A stretch of 64,000 nucleotides of DNA, taken from NCBI RefSeq assembly GCF_006715005.1, contig NZ_VFMJ01000001.1, positions 5,270,001-5,334,000 on the forward strand. The letters run 5' to 3'. How positions within the stretch are numbered: the first letter of the stretch is position 1; each line of letters starts with the position of its first letter. The translations under genes and the position numbers were made by a program. Shown piece by piece: positions 17,589 through 26,183 of this stretch. The DNA comes from Serratia marcescens (GTDB lineage Bacteria; Pseudomonadota; Gammaproteobacteria; Enterobacterales; Enterobacteriaceae). Below the pieces are notes generated by a model. It made no database searches. It had not been told where the DNA came from and saw only the letters and a list, made by a program, of their open reading frames with translations.

Positions 17589-18749
17589 TCAGCCGAGGAT
17601 GGTGTGTGGATAGAAGCGCGACAGATCCTGCGTGATCAGTTCGCGATCTTCGCGCAGGCCGATGCCGCAGGGTTGATCGTTCACCAGCCAGCTGCCGATC
17701 AGCGTGTAGCTGTCTTCGAACTTCGGCAGCGGATGGAACTGCTGCACGATCATGCCTTCTTCACCGTACGGCCCATCGACGCGCGCCACTTCCTGACCGT
17801 TTTCGACGATCTGGATATTGGCGCCTTCGCGTGAGAACAGCGGCTTGGTGACGTAATGATCCATCGGCGGATGATCGTCTTGCGCGAAATAAGCCGGCAA
17901 CAGATTCGGGTGGTTCGGGAACATTTCCCACAGCAGCGGCAGCAGCGCCTTGTTGGAGATGATGCTCTTCCAGGCCGGCTCCAGCCAGCGCACGCCGGCG
18001 TCTTCGAGCTTGGTGGAGAACATCTCGCGCAGCATGAATTCCCACGGGTAGAGCTTGAACAGGTTGCCGATCACCTGATCCTGCAGATCGGTAAACTGGC
18101 CTTTCTCGCCGAGGCCAATCTCTTCCATGAACAGGAACTCGGTCGGCAGACCGGCTTCCTGCGCGCAGTCCTGCAGATATTGCACCGTGCCGCGATCTTC
18201 TTCGCTGTCCTGGCAGCAGGCCAGGTGCAACAGGCCGAAGCCGTGATGCGCTTTCAGCTCGGCGAAACGCTCGATCAGCTTCTCCTGCAGGCTGTTGTAC
18301 TGATCCGATTCCGGATCCAGCTTGCCGGCGTTGATCTGGTCTTCCAGCCACAGCCACTGGAAGAAGGCCGCCTCATACAGCGAGGTTGGCGTATCGGCGT
18401 TGTTCTCCAGCAGCTTCGGCGGGTTGACGCCGTCGTAGGCCAGATCGAGACGCGAATACAGCGACGGCTGGTTGGTGCGCCAGGAGCTGCGCACGAACTC
18501 CCAGGTGTGTTTCGGGATGCAGAACTTGGCCATCAGCTCGTCGCTGCCGACCACTTTCTCCACCACCTGCAGGCACATCTGGTGCAGCTCGGCGGTGGCG
18601 TTTTCGATCTCTTCAATCTGCGCCAGCGTGAACTGGTAATAGGCGTCTTCACACCAGTACGGCTCGCCGTACATGGTGTGGAAACGGAAACCGAACTCGG
18701 TTGCTTTTTCGCGCCAGTCCGGGCGCTCGGTAATGGCAATACGTTTCAT
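17589..18749 (-). CDS. ygiC: Glutathionylspermidine synthase family ATP-grasp protein YgiC
   Basis: It is 386 residues and resembles the synthetase domain of glutathionylspermidine synthase (ATP-grasp fold). It lacks the amidase domain, as the E. coli YgiC/YjfC paralogues do. Visible motifs are [45 protein letters not shown] and the metal/ATP loop [11 protein letters not shown], with a C-terminal [17 protein letters not shown]. The substrate in vivo is not known. It lies 3 bp downstream of ygiB on the same strand, so the two are almost certainly one operon. Confidence 0.93.
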   Translation of the reverse strand: MKRIAITERPDWREKATEFGFRFHTMYGEPYWCEDAYYQFTLAQIEEIENATAELHQMCLQVVEKVVGSDELMAKFCIPKHTWEFVRSSWRTNQPSLYSRLDLAYDGVNPPKLLENNADTPTSLYEAAFFQWLWLEDQINAGKLDPESDQYNSLQEKLIERFAELKAHHGFGLLHLACCQDSEEDRGTVQYLQDCAQEAGLPTEFLFMEEIGLGEKGQFTDLQDQVIGNLFKLYPWEFMLREMFSTKLEDAGVRWLEPAWKSIISNKALLPLLWEMFPNHPNLLPAYFAQDDHPPMDHYVTKPLFSREGANIQIVENGQEVARVDGPYGEEGMIVQQFHPLPKFEDSYTLIGSWLVNDQPCGIGLREDRELITQDLSRFYPHTILG

Positions 18750-18752
18750 GCA

Positions 18753-19421
18753 TCAACCGCCCATGCTGCGAGAGCCGGAGTTGGAGGTGGCGCTGCTGCG
18801 CTGCATGCTGGTCTGCTTGGCCACGGTCTCGCCGAAGCCACCGCGGGTCACGGTGTTGGTGACCGCAGGCTTTGGCGCCATGGCGGTTTTCGGCACCGTC
18901 ATGGTGCGGCCGCCGGCGGTGGCCGGGCCGTAGCTTTTGCCGCTGGCGTCGACAAACTTGCCGTTCGCCGGGCTGGCGGCGTTCTTGGAGGTGAACAGCG
19001 GCTGCTGAGCGAAGCCGGAACCCCCCATCAGGCGGCCCATCATGTAGCCCGCCATCAGCGGCATCCAGAAGCTGCCGCTGCTTTGCGATTCTGCCGCCAT
19101 GCCGGCCTGCGCCGGAGCCGGCGCCTGGGTGCACTGCGCTTCGCCGAACTCGGCGACGCAGTCTTCGCGGGTAGCGTATTTCGGTGCGGTTTTCGCCGCT
19201 TCTTTCAGGGCGCTGTTGTAGGCGGTGGTGCACTGCTCGCTCATCGAAGGATTGGCGCGCGAACAGTCATCGGCATTCTGATACAGGGAGACCGTTTCAT
19301 CACTCTTTTCGCAGCCGGCCAGCATAAAGACGGCGCTGATCGCCAAGGCCACGGGCGCGACACGGTAGCTGCGCCAGGATTTGCGGAACGTCTCTTGGTT
19401 GATGTTTTTTGTCCGTTTCAT
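18753..19421 (-). CDS. ygiB: DUF1190 lipoprotein-like protein YgiB
   Basis: It is 222 residues. The start at 19421 (MKRTKNINQ) matches the family, and two in-frame upstream Met codons were rejected. A hydrophobic segment ends in a lipobox-like [15 protein letters not shown], so it is probably a lipoprotein. Cysteines then recur ([30 protein letters not shown]), followed by [17 protein letters not shown] and a Ser/Thr/Gly-rich C-terminal tail. The function is unknown. It is the first gene of the ygiB-ygiC pair. Confidence 0.92.
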   Translation of the reverse strand: MKRTKNINQETFRKSWRSYRVAPVALAISAVFMLAGCEKSDETVSLYQNADDCSRANPSMSEQCTTAYNSALKEAAKTAPKYATREDCVAEFGEAQCTQAPAPAQAGMAAESQSSGSFWMPLMAGYMMGRLMGGSGFAQQPLFTSKNAASPANGKFVDASGKSYGPATAGGRTMTVPKTAMAPKPAVTNTVTRGGFGETVAKQTSMQRSSATSNSGSRSMGG

Positions 19422-19774
19422 CGTTATCAATCCCATCATGCGGGCTGTTTTCGCCCTTTCCCAGTAGTGGCGCTAAGGATAGGGGAAACATGGTCAAAAT
19501 TAAAGCTGAAACGCCCGTAGAATCCACTCTTTACGCAGTTATACGTTGGGGTGTGCGCCAGTTCGCTTTCGCGGCGAAAAAACGCGCGTTAGCGTTTCAT
19601 CATGAAACGTTATCGCTATGATGATGTTCCATAATGGAACAAAAATCGCGAAGCTCGCCAGGCGGGCGGCAGGCGCTCATAGTCGAAGCACAACAACAAG
19701 CCGACGGCGAAGTCGGCGCGTCATCACCTGATATCTGAACGTTACCATCGCCAACTCCCTACAAGGATCCGGTT
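19422..19774. other. Divergent region ygiB / gldA
   Basis: This 353-bp non-coding region contains two related dyads (19593-19609 and 19626-19640) and a hairpin GCCGAC-GGCGAA-GTCGGC near 19699-19716. I found no -24/-12 sigma54 promoter (TGGC-N8-TTGCA type) before gldA and no small gene. Confidence 0.6.
19593..19640 (+). promoter_or_regulatory. Paired dyads upstream of gldA, candidate DhaR sites
   Basis: Two perfect inverted repeats with a shared pattern GTTYCAT-N-ATGRAAC are present. They are GTTTCAT-C-ATGAAAC (19594-19608) and GTTCCAT-A-ATGGAAC (19626-19640). Their centres are 32 bp apart, about three helical turns. They sit 135-180 bp before the gldA start, a typical distance for an enhancer-binding-type activator. 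Assignment to DhaR is inference from position. Confidence 0.5.
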
Positions 19775-20875
19775 ATGTTGAGAATCATCCAGTCACCAGG
19801 CAAATACATTCAGGGCGCCAATGCGCTGGCCGCCGTTGGCGAATACGCCAAATCCCTCGCCGATCATTATCTGGTGATCGCCGACGACTTCGTGCTGCAG
19901 CTGGCGGGCGACACCCTGATGGGCAGCCTGCAGCAGCACGGCGTGAAACATCACGCGGCCCGCTTCAACGGAGAGTGCTGCCGCAAAGAGATAGACCGAC
20001 TCGGCCATGAGTTGCAGGCCCACGGTTGCCGCGGGGTGATCGGCGTCGGCGGCGGCAAGACGCTCGACACCGCCAAGGCCGTCGCGCATTACCAGCAGCT
20101 GCCGGTGGTGCTCATTCCCACCATCGCTTCCACTGATGCGCCGACCAGCGCGCTGTCGGTTCTCTACACCGAACAGGGCGAATTCGCCGAGTACCTGATC
20201 TACCCGCGCAACCCGGACATGGTGGTGATGGACAGCGCCATCATCGCCAAAGCGCCGGTGCGCCTGCTGGTAGCCGGCATGGGCGACGCGCTCTCCACCT
20301 ATTTCGAAGCGCAGGCCTGCTTCGACGCGCAGGCCACCAGCATGGCCGGCGGAAAATCGACGCTGGCGGCGCTCAGTCTGGCGCGGCTGTGCTATGACAC
20401 GCTGCTGGCTGAGGGGGTGAAGGCCAAACTGGCGGTCGAGGCCGGCGTGGTAACGGAAGCGGTGGAACGCATTATTGAGGCCAATACCTATCTGAGCGGC
20501 ATCGGCTTCGAGAGCAGCGGGCTGGCGGCGGCGCACGCCATTCACAACGGTTTCACCGTGCTGGAAGAGTGTCACCACCTGTATCACGGTGAAAAAGTGG
20601 CGTTCGGCACCCTGGCGCAGCTGGTGCTGCAGAACAGCCCGATGGCGCAGATTGAAACCGTACTGGCGTTTTGTCATGGCATCGGCCTGCCGATCACGCT
20701 GGCGCAGATGGGCGTCACCGGCGATGCGACGGCGAAGATGATGGCGGTGGCCGAGGCCAGCTGCGCCGCCGGCGAAACCATTCACAACATGCCGTTCAAG
20801 GTCACCCCTGCGGGCGTGCAGGCGGCGATCCTGACGGCGGACAGGTTGGGCGCCGCCTGGCTGCAGCGTCATTGA
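19775..20875 (+). CDS. gldA: Glycerol dehydrogenase (NAD-dependent)
   Basis: Oxidises glycerol to dihydroxyacetone with NAD, using a catalytic zinc in an iron-type alcohol dehydrogenase fold. It is 366 residues, normal length. The nucleotide-binding [13 protein letters not shown] and the zinc site residues (D in [13 protein letters not shown] in [12 protein letters not shown], and H in [12 protein letters not shown]) are present. A ribosome binding site AAGGA precedes the ATG. It leads the gldA-dhaK-dhaL-dhaM cluster, so its product feeds the next three proteins. The equivalent Klebsiella gene is called dhaD. Confidence 0.95.
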   Translation: MLRIIQSPGKYIQGANALAAVGEYAKSLADHYLVIADDFVLQLAGDTLMGSLQQHGVKHHAARFNGECCRKEIDRLGHELQAHGCRGVIGVGGGKTLDTAKAVAHYQQLPVVLIPTIASTDAPTSALSVLYTEQGEFAEYLIYPRNPDMVVMDSAIIAKAPVRLLVAGMGDALSTYFEAQACFDAQATSMAGGKSTLAALSLARLCYDTLLAEGVKAKLAVEAGVVTEAVERIIEANTYLSGIGFESSGLAAAHAIHNGFTVLEECHHLYHGEKVAFGTLAQLVLQNSPMAQIETVLAFCHGIGLPITLAQMGVTGDATAKMMAVAEASCAAGETIHNMPFKVTPAGVQAAILTADRLGAAWLQRH

Positions 20876-20926
20876 TACCGTTGGGGCACGGTGCGCCGCG
20901 CCCCTGGGCTTACAGAGGAAATCATC

Positions 20927-21997
20927 GTGAAAAAACTGATTAATCAGGTCGAGTCGGTGTTGGAAGAGCAGTTGCAGGGGCTGGCGGAGGCCCATCCCGA
21001 GTTGCTGGTGCATGCGGATCCGGTGTTCGTGACTCGCGCCGACGCGCCGGTGGCGGGCAAGGTGGCGATCCTGTCCGGCGGCGGTAGCGGCCACGAGCCG
21101 ATGCACTGCGGTTTCGTCGGCGAAGGGATGCTCGACGGCGCCTGTCCGGGCGAGATTTTCACCTCGCCGACGCCGGATAAAATGTACGAGTGCGGTCAGG
21201 CGATCGACGGCGGCGCCGGCGTGTTGCTGCTGATTAAGAACTACACCGGCGACGTGCTCAACTTCGAAACCGCCACCGAACTGCTGCACGACAGCGGCGT
21301 CGCGGTGGCGACGGTGCTGGTGGATGACGACGTGGCGGTCAAAGACAGCCTGTTCACCGCTGGGCGACGCGGGGTGGCTAACACCGTGCTGATGGAGAAA
21401 CTGCTGGGCGCCGCCGCAGCGCGCGGCGACGATCTGGACAGCGTGGTGACGCTGGGGCATCGCATCAACAACCACGGGCATTCGATCGGCATTGCACTGG
21501 GTGCTTGTACCGTCCCTGCCGCCGGCAAACCGTCGTTCACCCTGATGGAGAACGAGATGGAGTTCGGCGTCGGCATTCACGGCGAGCCGGGCATTGCGCG
21601 TCGCCCGTTCACCACGCTCAACGCGGCGGTGGACGACATGTTCCATACGCTGATCGACCACGGCCACTATCAGCGCACGATCCGCGTGTGGGATCGTCAG
21701 CAGGGCGAGTGGCGCGACGAGATGCAGACCAAGCAGCCGCTGACGCGCGGCGATCGGGTGATCGCGTTGGTCAACAACCTGGGCGCCACGCCGCTGTCCG
21801 AGCTGTATGGCGTCTATCATCGATTGGCGGAACGCTGCGCCGAGGCGGGCATCATTATTGAACGCAACCTGGTGGGTTCATATTGCACCTCGCTCGATAT
21901 GCAGGGCGTGTCCATCACGTTGTTGAACGTGGACGACGAGCTGTTGTCCTTGTGGGATGCGCCGGTGAAAACGCCTGCGCTGCGTTGGGGTTGCTGA
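20927..21997 (+). CDS. dhaK: PEP-dependent dihydroxyacetone kinase subunit DhaK
   Basis: Binds dihydroxyacetone covalently as a hemiaminal on a histidine and, with DhaL-ADP/ATP, phosphorylates it. It is 356 residues from a GTG start at 20927, with AGAGGAAAT upstream. An ATG-like start further upstream lies in the spacer and was rejected. Substrate residues H56 (GGGSGHEP), D109 (YTGD) and H218 (GIHGEPG) are all present. It lies 51 bp after gldA and 9 bp before dhaL. Confidence 0.96.
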   Translation: MKKLINQVESVLEEQLQGLAEAHPELLVHADPVFVTRADAPVAGKVAILSGGGSGHEPMHCGFVGEGMLDGACPGEIFTSPTPDKMYECGQAIDGGAGVLLLIKNYTGDVLNFETATELLHDSGVAVATVLVDDDVAVKDSLFTAGRRGVANTVLMEKLLGAAAARGDDLDSVVTLGHRINNHGHSIGIALGACTVPAAGKPSFTLMENEMEFGVGIHGEPGIARRPFTTLNAAVDDMFHTLIDHGHYQRTIRVWDRQQGEWRDEMQTKQPLTRGDRVIALVNNLGATPLSELYGVYHRLAERCAEAGIIIERNLVGSYCTSLDMQGVSITLLNVDDELLSLWDAPVKTPALRWGC

Positions 21998-22006
21998 GGA
22001 GGCATC

Positions 22007-22639
22007 ATGGCGTTGACCAAACAACAGGTCGTCGATTGGCTGATGCGTTGCGGCGAGGTGTTCAGCCGGGAACGCGACTTTCTGACCCAGCTCGATACCG
22101 AGATCGGCGATGCTGACCACGGTTTGAATATGAATCGCGGTTTCAACAAGGTGGTGGAAAAGCTGCCGTCGGTGGCAGACAAAGACATCGGCTTCATTCT
22201 GAAAAACACCGGTATGACGCTGCTGTCGAGCGTGGGTGGCGCCAGCGGCCCGCTGTTCGGCACCTTCTTCATCCGCGCGGCGCAGGCGGCGAACGCCAAG
22301 CAAAGTCTGGATCTGGCAGAGCTGCAGCAGGTGATGCAGGAAGGGGTTGACGGCGTGGTGATGCGCGGTAAGGCGGAGCCGGGCGACAAAACCATGTGCG
22401 ACGTCTGGTGGCCGGTGGTGGAAAGCCTTGGCCAGTCCGCGCAGCAGAACCTGAGCGTGGCGGAGGCGCTGCAGCGCGCCGCCGACAGCGCCGAGCGGGC
22501 GGTGGAGAGCACCATTACCATGCAGGCGCGCAAAGGGCGAGCCAGTTACCTGGGCGAGCGCAGCATCGGCCACCAGGATCCCGGCGCCACTTCGGTGATG
22601 CTGATGATGAAAACGCTGGCCGAGGTCGCCGGTAGTTAG
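22007..22639 (+). CDS. dhaL: Dihydroxyacetone kinase subunit DhaL (ADP-binding)
   Basis: Carries a tightly bound ADP that is rephosphorylated by DhaM, and donates phosphate to dihydroxyacetone on DhaK. It is 210 residues. The Mg-ADP-binding aspartates D30, D35 and D37 (LDTEIGDADHG) are intact, as are GGASGPLFGTFF and KPGDKTM-type motifs (AEPGDKTMCDVWWP). A GGAGG site precedes the ATG. In E. coli DhaL-ADP activates DhaR and DhaK antagonises it. Confidence 0.96.
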   Translation: MALTKQQVVDWLMRCGEVFSRERDFLTQLDTEIGDADHGLNMNRGFNKVVEKLPSVADKDIGFILKNTGMTLLSSVGGASGPLFGTFFIRAAQAANAKQSLDLAELQQVMQEGVDGVVMRGKAEPGDKTMCDVWWPVVESLGQSAQQNLSVAEALQRAADSAERAVESTITMQARKGRASYLGERSIGHQDPGATSVMLMMKTLAEVAGS

Positions 22640-22656
22640 CCGTAGCAGGAGGCGAG

Positions 22657-24087
22657 ATGATTAATATCGTGGTGGTTTCGCACAGCGCGTTGCTGGCGCG
22701 CGGCGTTGAGCAGCTGGCGCGGCAGATGATGCGCGGCGATGGCTGCAAGCTGGCGCTGGCGGCGGGCGTGGATGACGAGGAGCACCCGATCGGCACCGAC
22801 GCCGTCAAAGTGATGGAGGCGATTGAAGCGGTCGCCGACGGCGACGGCGTTCTGGTGCTGATGGATCTGGGCAGCGCGCTGCTCAGCGCGGAAACCGCGC
22901 TCGACCTGCTGGATCCGGACTTGGCCGCCAAAGTGCGGCTGTGTGCGGCGCCGCTGGTCGAAGGCACGCTGGCGGCGGTGGTGGCCGCCAACTCCGGCGC
23001 TTCGCTGGAGCAGGTGGTGGCGGAGGCGCAGGGCGCGCTGCAGGCCAAACAGGCGCAGCTGGGCGAAGGCTCGCCGGCCGGGAAAAGCGCGGCTTTGCCG
23101 CTGGCGCAGGGCAAAAGCGCAACCTGGACGGTGCAGAACCCGCACGGGCTGCATGCGCGCCCGGCGGCGCGACTGGTCGAGACGTTAGCGCCGTTCAAGG
23201 CCGAGCTGGTGCTGGAAAAGCAGGGGCAGTGCGTCGATCCGCGCAGCCTCAATCAGCTGGCGCTGCTGCAGGTGCGCCACGGTGACATCATTCGCCTGAT
23301 CGCCGACGGAGCGCAGGCGGACGAGGCGCTGGCGGCGTTCAAAGCGCTGGCGGAGCAGCATTTCGGCGAGACGGTCTCCGAGCGGCAGCAGCCTTCGCTG
23401 CATGGTATCCCGGTGGCGGAAAGCGTCACCAGCGGGCCAGTGTTCCAGGCCCACAGTTTCTGGCCGCCAACCGCCGATCGACGGATCGGCGCGGACGAGG
23501 TGTTGGGCGAACAGCAACGCCTGCGGGAGGCGCTACAGCACACGCTGAGCGATCTGAACCGACTGGCGGAACGTACCGGCACGCTGATCGGCAAGCCGCA
23601 GGCGGCGATCTTCGGTGCCCACAGCATGCTGCTGGACGATCCGGATCTGCAGCAGGCGGCTTACACCCGCATCGCGCAGCAGCTGTGCTGCGCCGAACAG
23701 GCCTGGCGACAGGTGCTGGAAGCGATCGCCGAAGAGTACCGCGAACTGGATGACGACTACATGCGGGCACGCGAACTGGACGTGCGCGACATGCTGCGCC
23801 GCACGCTGTGCCATCTGCAGGGGCTGCCGCTGCCGGCCATCGCGCTGGCAGAGCCGTCGATACTGGTGATGGACGAGTTGATGCCTTCAGAGGTGGTGAT
23901 GCTCGACAGGCGTCTGGTGCTTGGCATCTGCCTCAGCGGTGGCAATGCCCTGTCGCACAGCGCCATTCTGGCGAAGGCGATGGGCATTCCGATGGTGGTC
24001 GGCATGCAGGATTGCCTGAGCAAAACCCGCAGCGGGCAGAAGGCAATGCTGGACGCCGCGCGCGGGGTGTTGCAGCTCAGCCACTAA
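22657..24087 (+). CDS. dhaM: Multidomain phosphotransfer protein DhaM
   Basis: Passes phosphate from PEP-phosphorylated EI/HPr to DhaL-ADP. It is 476 residues with three fused domains. An EIIA-mannose-like domain (1-135) has H9 in VVVSHSALL. An HPr domain (about 155-245) has H166 in NPHGLHARPAARL. An N-terminal enzyme I-like domain (about 255-476) has the histidine of GGNALSHSAILAKAMGIP near 434. This is the full-length E. coli-type form. Its stop overlaps the dhaR stop by 4 bp, tail to tail. Confidence 0.95.
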   Translation: MINIVVVSHSALLARGVEQLARQMMRGDGCKLALAAGVDDEEHPIGTDAVKVMEAIEAVADGDGVLVLMDLGSALLSAETALDLLDPDLAAKVRLCAAPLVEGTLAAVVAANSGASLEQVVAEAQGALQAKQAQLGEGSPAGKSAALPLAQGKSATWTVQNPHGLHARPAARLVETLAPFKAELVLEKQGQCVDPRSLNQLALLQVRHGDIIRLIADGAQADEALAAFKALAEQHFGETVSERQQPSLHGIPVAESVTSGPVFQAHSFWPPTADRRIGADEVLGEQQRLREALQHTLSDLNRLAERTGTLIGKPQAAIFGAHSMLLDDPDLQQAAYTRIAQQLCCAEQAWRQVLEAIAEEYRELDDDYMRARELDVRDMLRRTLCHLQGLPLPAIALAEPSILVMDELMPSEVVMLDRRLVLGICLSGGNALSHSAILAKAMGIPMVVGMQDCLSKTRSGQKAMLDAARGVLQLSH

Positions 24088-26033
24088 GCGCGCAGCTTGA
24101 ACTGGCGGATGTCGATCCCGTGCTGTTTGACCTTCCGCCACAGGGTGGTGCGGCCGATGCCCAGCAGCTGCGCCATCTCCGTCAGCTGACCGCGGCTGAC
24201 GGTCGCCGCGCGGAGGATCGCCTGGCGCTCCATGTCCGTCAGCGTCAACAGCGGCGCGCCGGGCTGCGGATCGCTTTCCAGTAGCGACGGCTGGCCGAGC
24301 AGGTGCGCCGGCAGATCCGCCAACTGGATGTGGTGGCCGTGGCAAATCATCGCCGCGCGCTCCACCACCCCTTTCAGTTCCAAATCGTTGCCCGGCCACA
24401 GATAAAGCGCCAACTGGGCCATCACCTCGTCATCGACCCGGAAGCGGCACTGAAAATGCTGCTCCAGCGTGCGCAGATGGTGTTTGACCAGCAGCGGAAT
24501 ATCGCTCAGCCGCTGACGCAACGGCGGGATCAGGATCTCGAACGCCTGCAGGCTGTAAAACAGCTGGCGGCGGAAGCGGTTTTGCTGCACCAGCAGCGGC
24601 AGATCGGCGGCGCTGCCGGCGATCACCCGCACATCGACCGGGATCACCCGGCTGGAATTGAGGCGGATTACCACGCCGGTCTTCAACACCTGCAGCAACG
24701 CCGACTGCATTTCTACCGGCAGGTATTCGATCTGTTCGAGGTACAGCGTGCCGCCGTTGGCCAATTCGAATTTGCTCAGCTGGCCCGCTTCTTCTTCGCT
24801 GGCGTCGCTGCCCAGCAGTTCGCGCAGTCCCTGCGCCTGCGGCAGCAGCTGGCAGTTGAGGGCGATATACGGCCCGGCGGCGCGTTCGCCGGCGTTGTGA
24901 ATAGCCTGGCTGAGCAGCTCTTTGCCAACGCCTTCTTCTCCGCGCAACAGGATCGGATGCTGGCCTTTGGCCGCTTGTTGCCCGTAACGGATCAGCCGTC
25001 GCATCTCCAGCGAGGCGGAAGGCATCTGTTCGAAGCTGTGGCTGACGCGCCCCAGCTGGCTGCTGACATACTGGCGCAGCCGTTCGAGCGGGTGCAGCAG
25101 GGCGATGAAACTGCAGCGTTCGCCGTCGAAAATCGGCTTGAGCGTCAGCAAGGCGGCGATAAACTGCCGCTGGCTTTCGAAGGTGACTTCGACGTGTTGC
25201 AGCGGTTGGCGATCGGCGATGGCGCGTTTGAGCAGCGCGGGCAGCGTCAGCAGTTGCGCCAGCGGTTTGCCTTGGCTCTGCTGTTCGTCCAGCTTCAGCA
25301 GGCCGGCGGCGCGCTGGTTGATGTATTGCAGGTAACCGCGGTGATCCCAGGCCATGACGCCGTCGTCTACGCCGTCCAGCAGACCGTAAAGCTGATTCAG
25401 ATGACGGTTGGATTCCGCCAGCAGACTGTCGGCGTTCAGCGAATTGCCGATTTCGCGGGCGATGGCCAACGTCAGCGACAGATCGCCGGCGGCACAATCG
25501 GCCAGCAGGCAGCCCAAGGCGATCGAGCCGCGCTGGCGGCCGCTGTTGTCGTAGACCGGCGTAGCGCAGAACGACCAGCCGTGCAGCGCCCGGCGCACGT
25601 GCTCTTCGCCGCTCACCCGTACCGGGTGGCCTTCCACCGCCGCCAGCGCCGGGGCATTGGTGCCGATCTGCCCCTCGGCCCAGTAAGCGCCGGGGGCAAA
25701 TCCCAATGGCTGCAAATGCTCCCAGGTTTGGGCGTCGCCGCAGCGCCACAGCATGCAGCCGCTCTCGTCGAGGATCATCAACAGGCAACGCCGCGGCTCC
25801 ATGTATTCGCAGGCGTCTTCCAGCGCTGCCTGGCCGAGCGTCAGCAGGTCATTCTTGCGGCGGCAAATCGATTCGAAGGTGGCACCCTGAGCGCGGTGCG
25901 GTGCTTGCCAAACGTCTGGCTGCATCAGGCTGCGGCAGCGCAGCCAGGAGGCGTAAACCGCCTGCGCCGGGCGCAGCGGCGGCGGCAGTTCGCCGTCGTG
26001 AATCAAGCGCTGCCAGCGTGAATCGTTGTCCAT
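24084..26033 (-). CDS. dhaR: Dihydroxyacetone kinase operon regulator DhaR
   Basis: Activator of the dha genes, controlled by protein contact with DhaK and DhaL. It is 649 residues. A GAF-like sensor spans about 50-195, a PAS-like domain about 210-320, an AAA+ domain about 335-560, and a Fis-type HTH lies at the C-terminus (MAQLLGIGRTTLWRKVKQHG). Walker A (LLRGEEGVGKELL, 363-374) is intact. The sigma54-contacting GAFTGA motif is absent (that stretch reads LLGSDASEEEAGQLS), and Walker B is altered (TLYLEQIE). This agrees with the known sigma70 dependence of E. coli DhaR. The start at 26033 (MDNDSRWQRL) was preferred to longer in-frame starts. Confidence 0.93.
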   Translation of the reverse strand: MDNDSRWQRLIHDGELPPPLRPAQAVYASWLRCRSLMQPDVWQAPHRAQGATFESICRRKNDLLTLGQAALEDACEYMEPRRCLLMILDESGCMLWRCGDAQTWEHLQPLGFAPGAYWAEGQIGTNAPALAAVEGHPVRVSGEEHVRRALHGWSFCATPVYDNSGRQRGSIALGCLLADCAAGDLSLTLAIAREIGNSLNADSLLAESNRHLNQLYGLLDGVDDGVMAWDHRGYLQYINQRAAGLLKLDEQQSQGKPLAQLLTLPALLKRAIADRQPLQHVEVTFESQRQFIAALLTLKPIFDGERCSFIALLHPLERLRQYVSSQLGRVSHSFEQMPSASLEMRRLIRYGQQAAKGQHPILLRGEEGVGKELLSQAIHNAGERAAGPYIALNCQLLPQAQGLRELLGSDASEEEAGQLSKFELANGGTLYLEQIEYLPVEMQSALLQVLKTGVVIRLNSSRVIPVDVRVIAGSAADLPLLVQQNRFRRQLFYSLQAFEILIPPLRQRLSDIPLLVKHHLRTLEQHFQCRFRVDDEVMAQLALYLWPGNDLELKGVVERAAMICHGHHIQLADLPAHLLGQPSLLESDPQPGAPLLTLTDMERQAILRAATVSRGQLTEMAQLLGIGRTTLWRKVKQHGIDIRQFKLRA

Positions 26034-26128
26034 CGAACCCCATCCAGACTGCGAAAACGAGAGTGACGATGATACCACCTGGCGCAGCGACGGCTGTGAG
26101 GTGGCGGGCAGAAGTGGGGAAATCGGGG

Positions 26129-26164
26129 TAAAAAAAACGGGGTGCGGCGCAGGCCGAACCCCGT
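26129..26164 (-). terminator. Intrinsic terminator of tolC
   Basis: On the minus strand ACGGGGT pairs with ACCCCGT across a 14-nt loop, followed by eight T. It lies 20 bp after the tolC stop. Confidence 0.8.
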
Positions 26165-26183
26165 GTTTATCAACGCGCGCGCA

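Noticed and set aside
19640-19774. Sigma54 (-24/-12) promoter before gldA
   Set aside because: No GG-N10-GC element with reasonable flanks was found. The regulator also lacks GAFTGA.
19793-21820. Long open frame antisense to gldA and dhaK (675 codons)
   Set aside because: It spans two well-supported genes on the other strand, and its composition is typical of antisense GC-rich frames.
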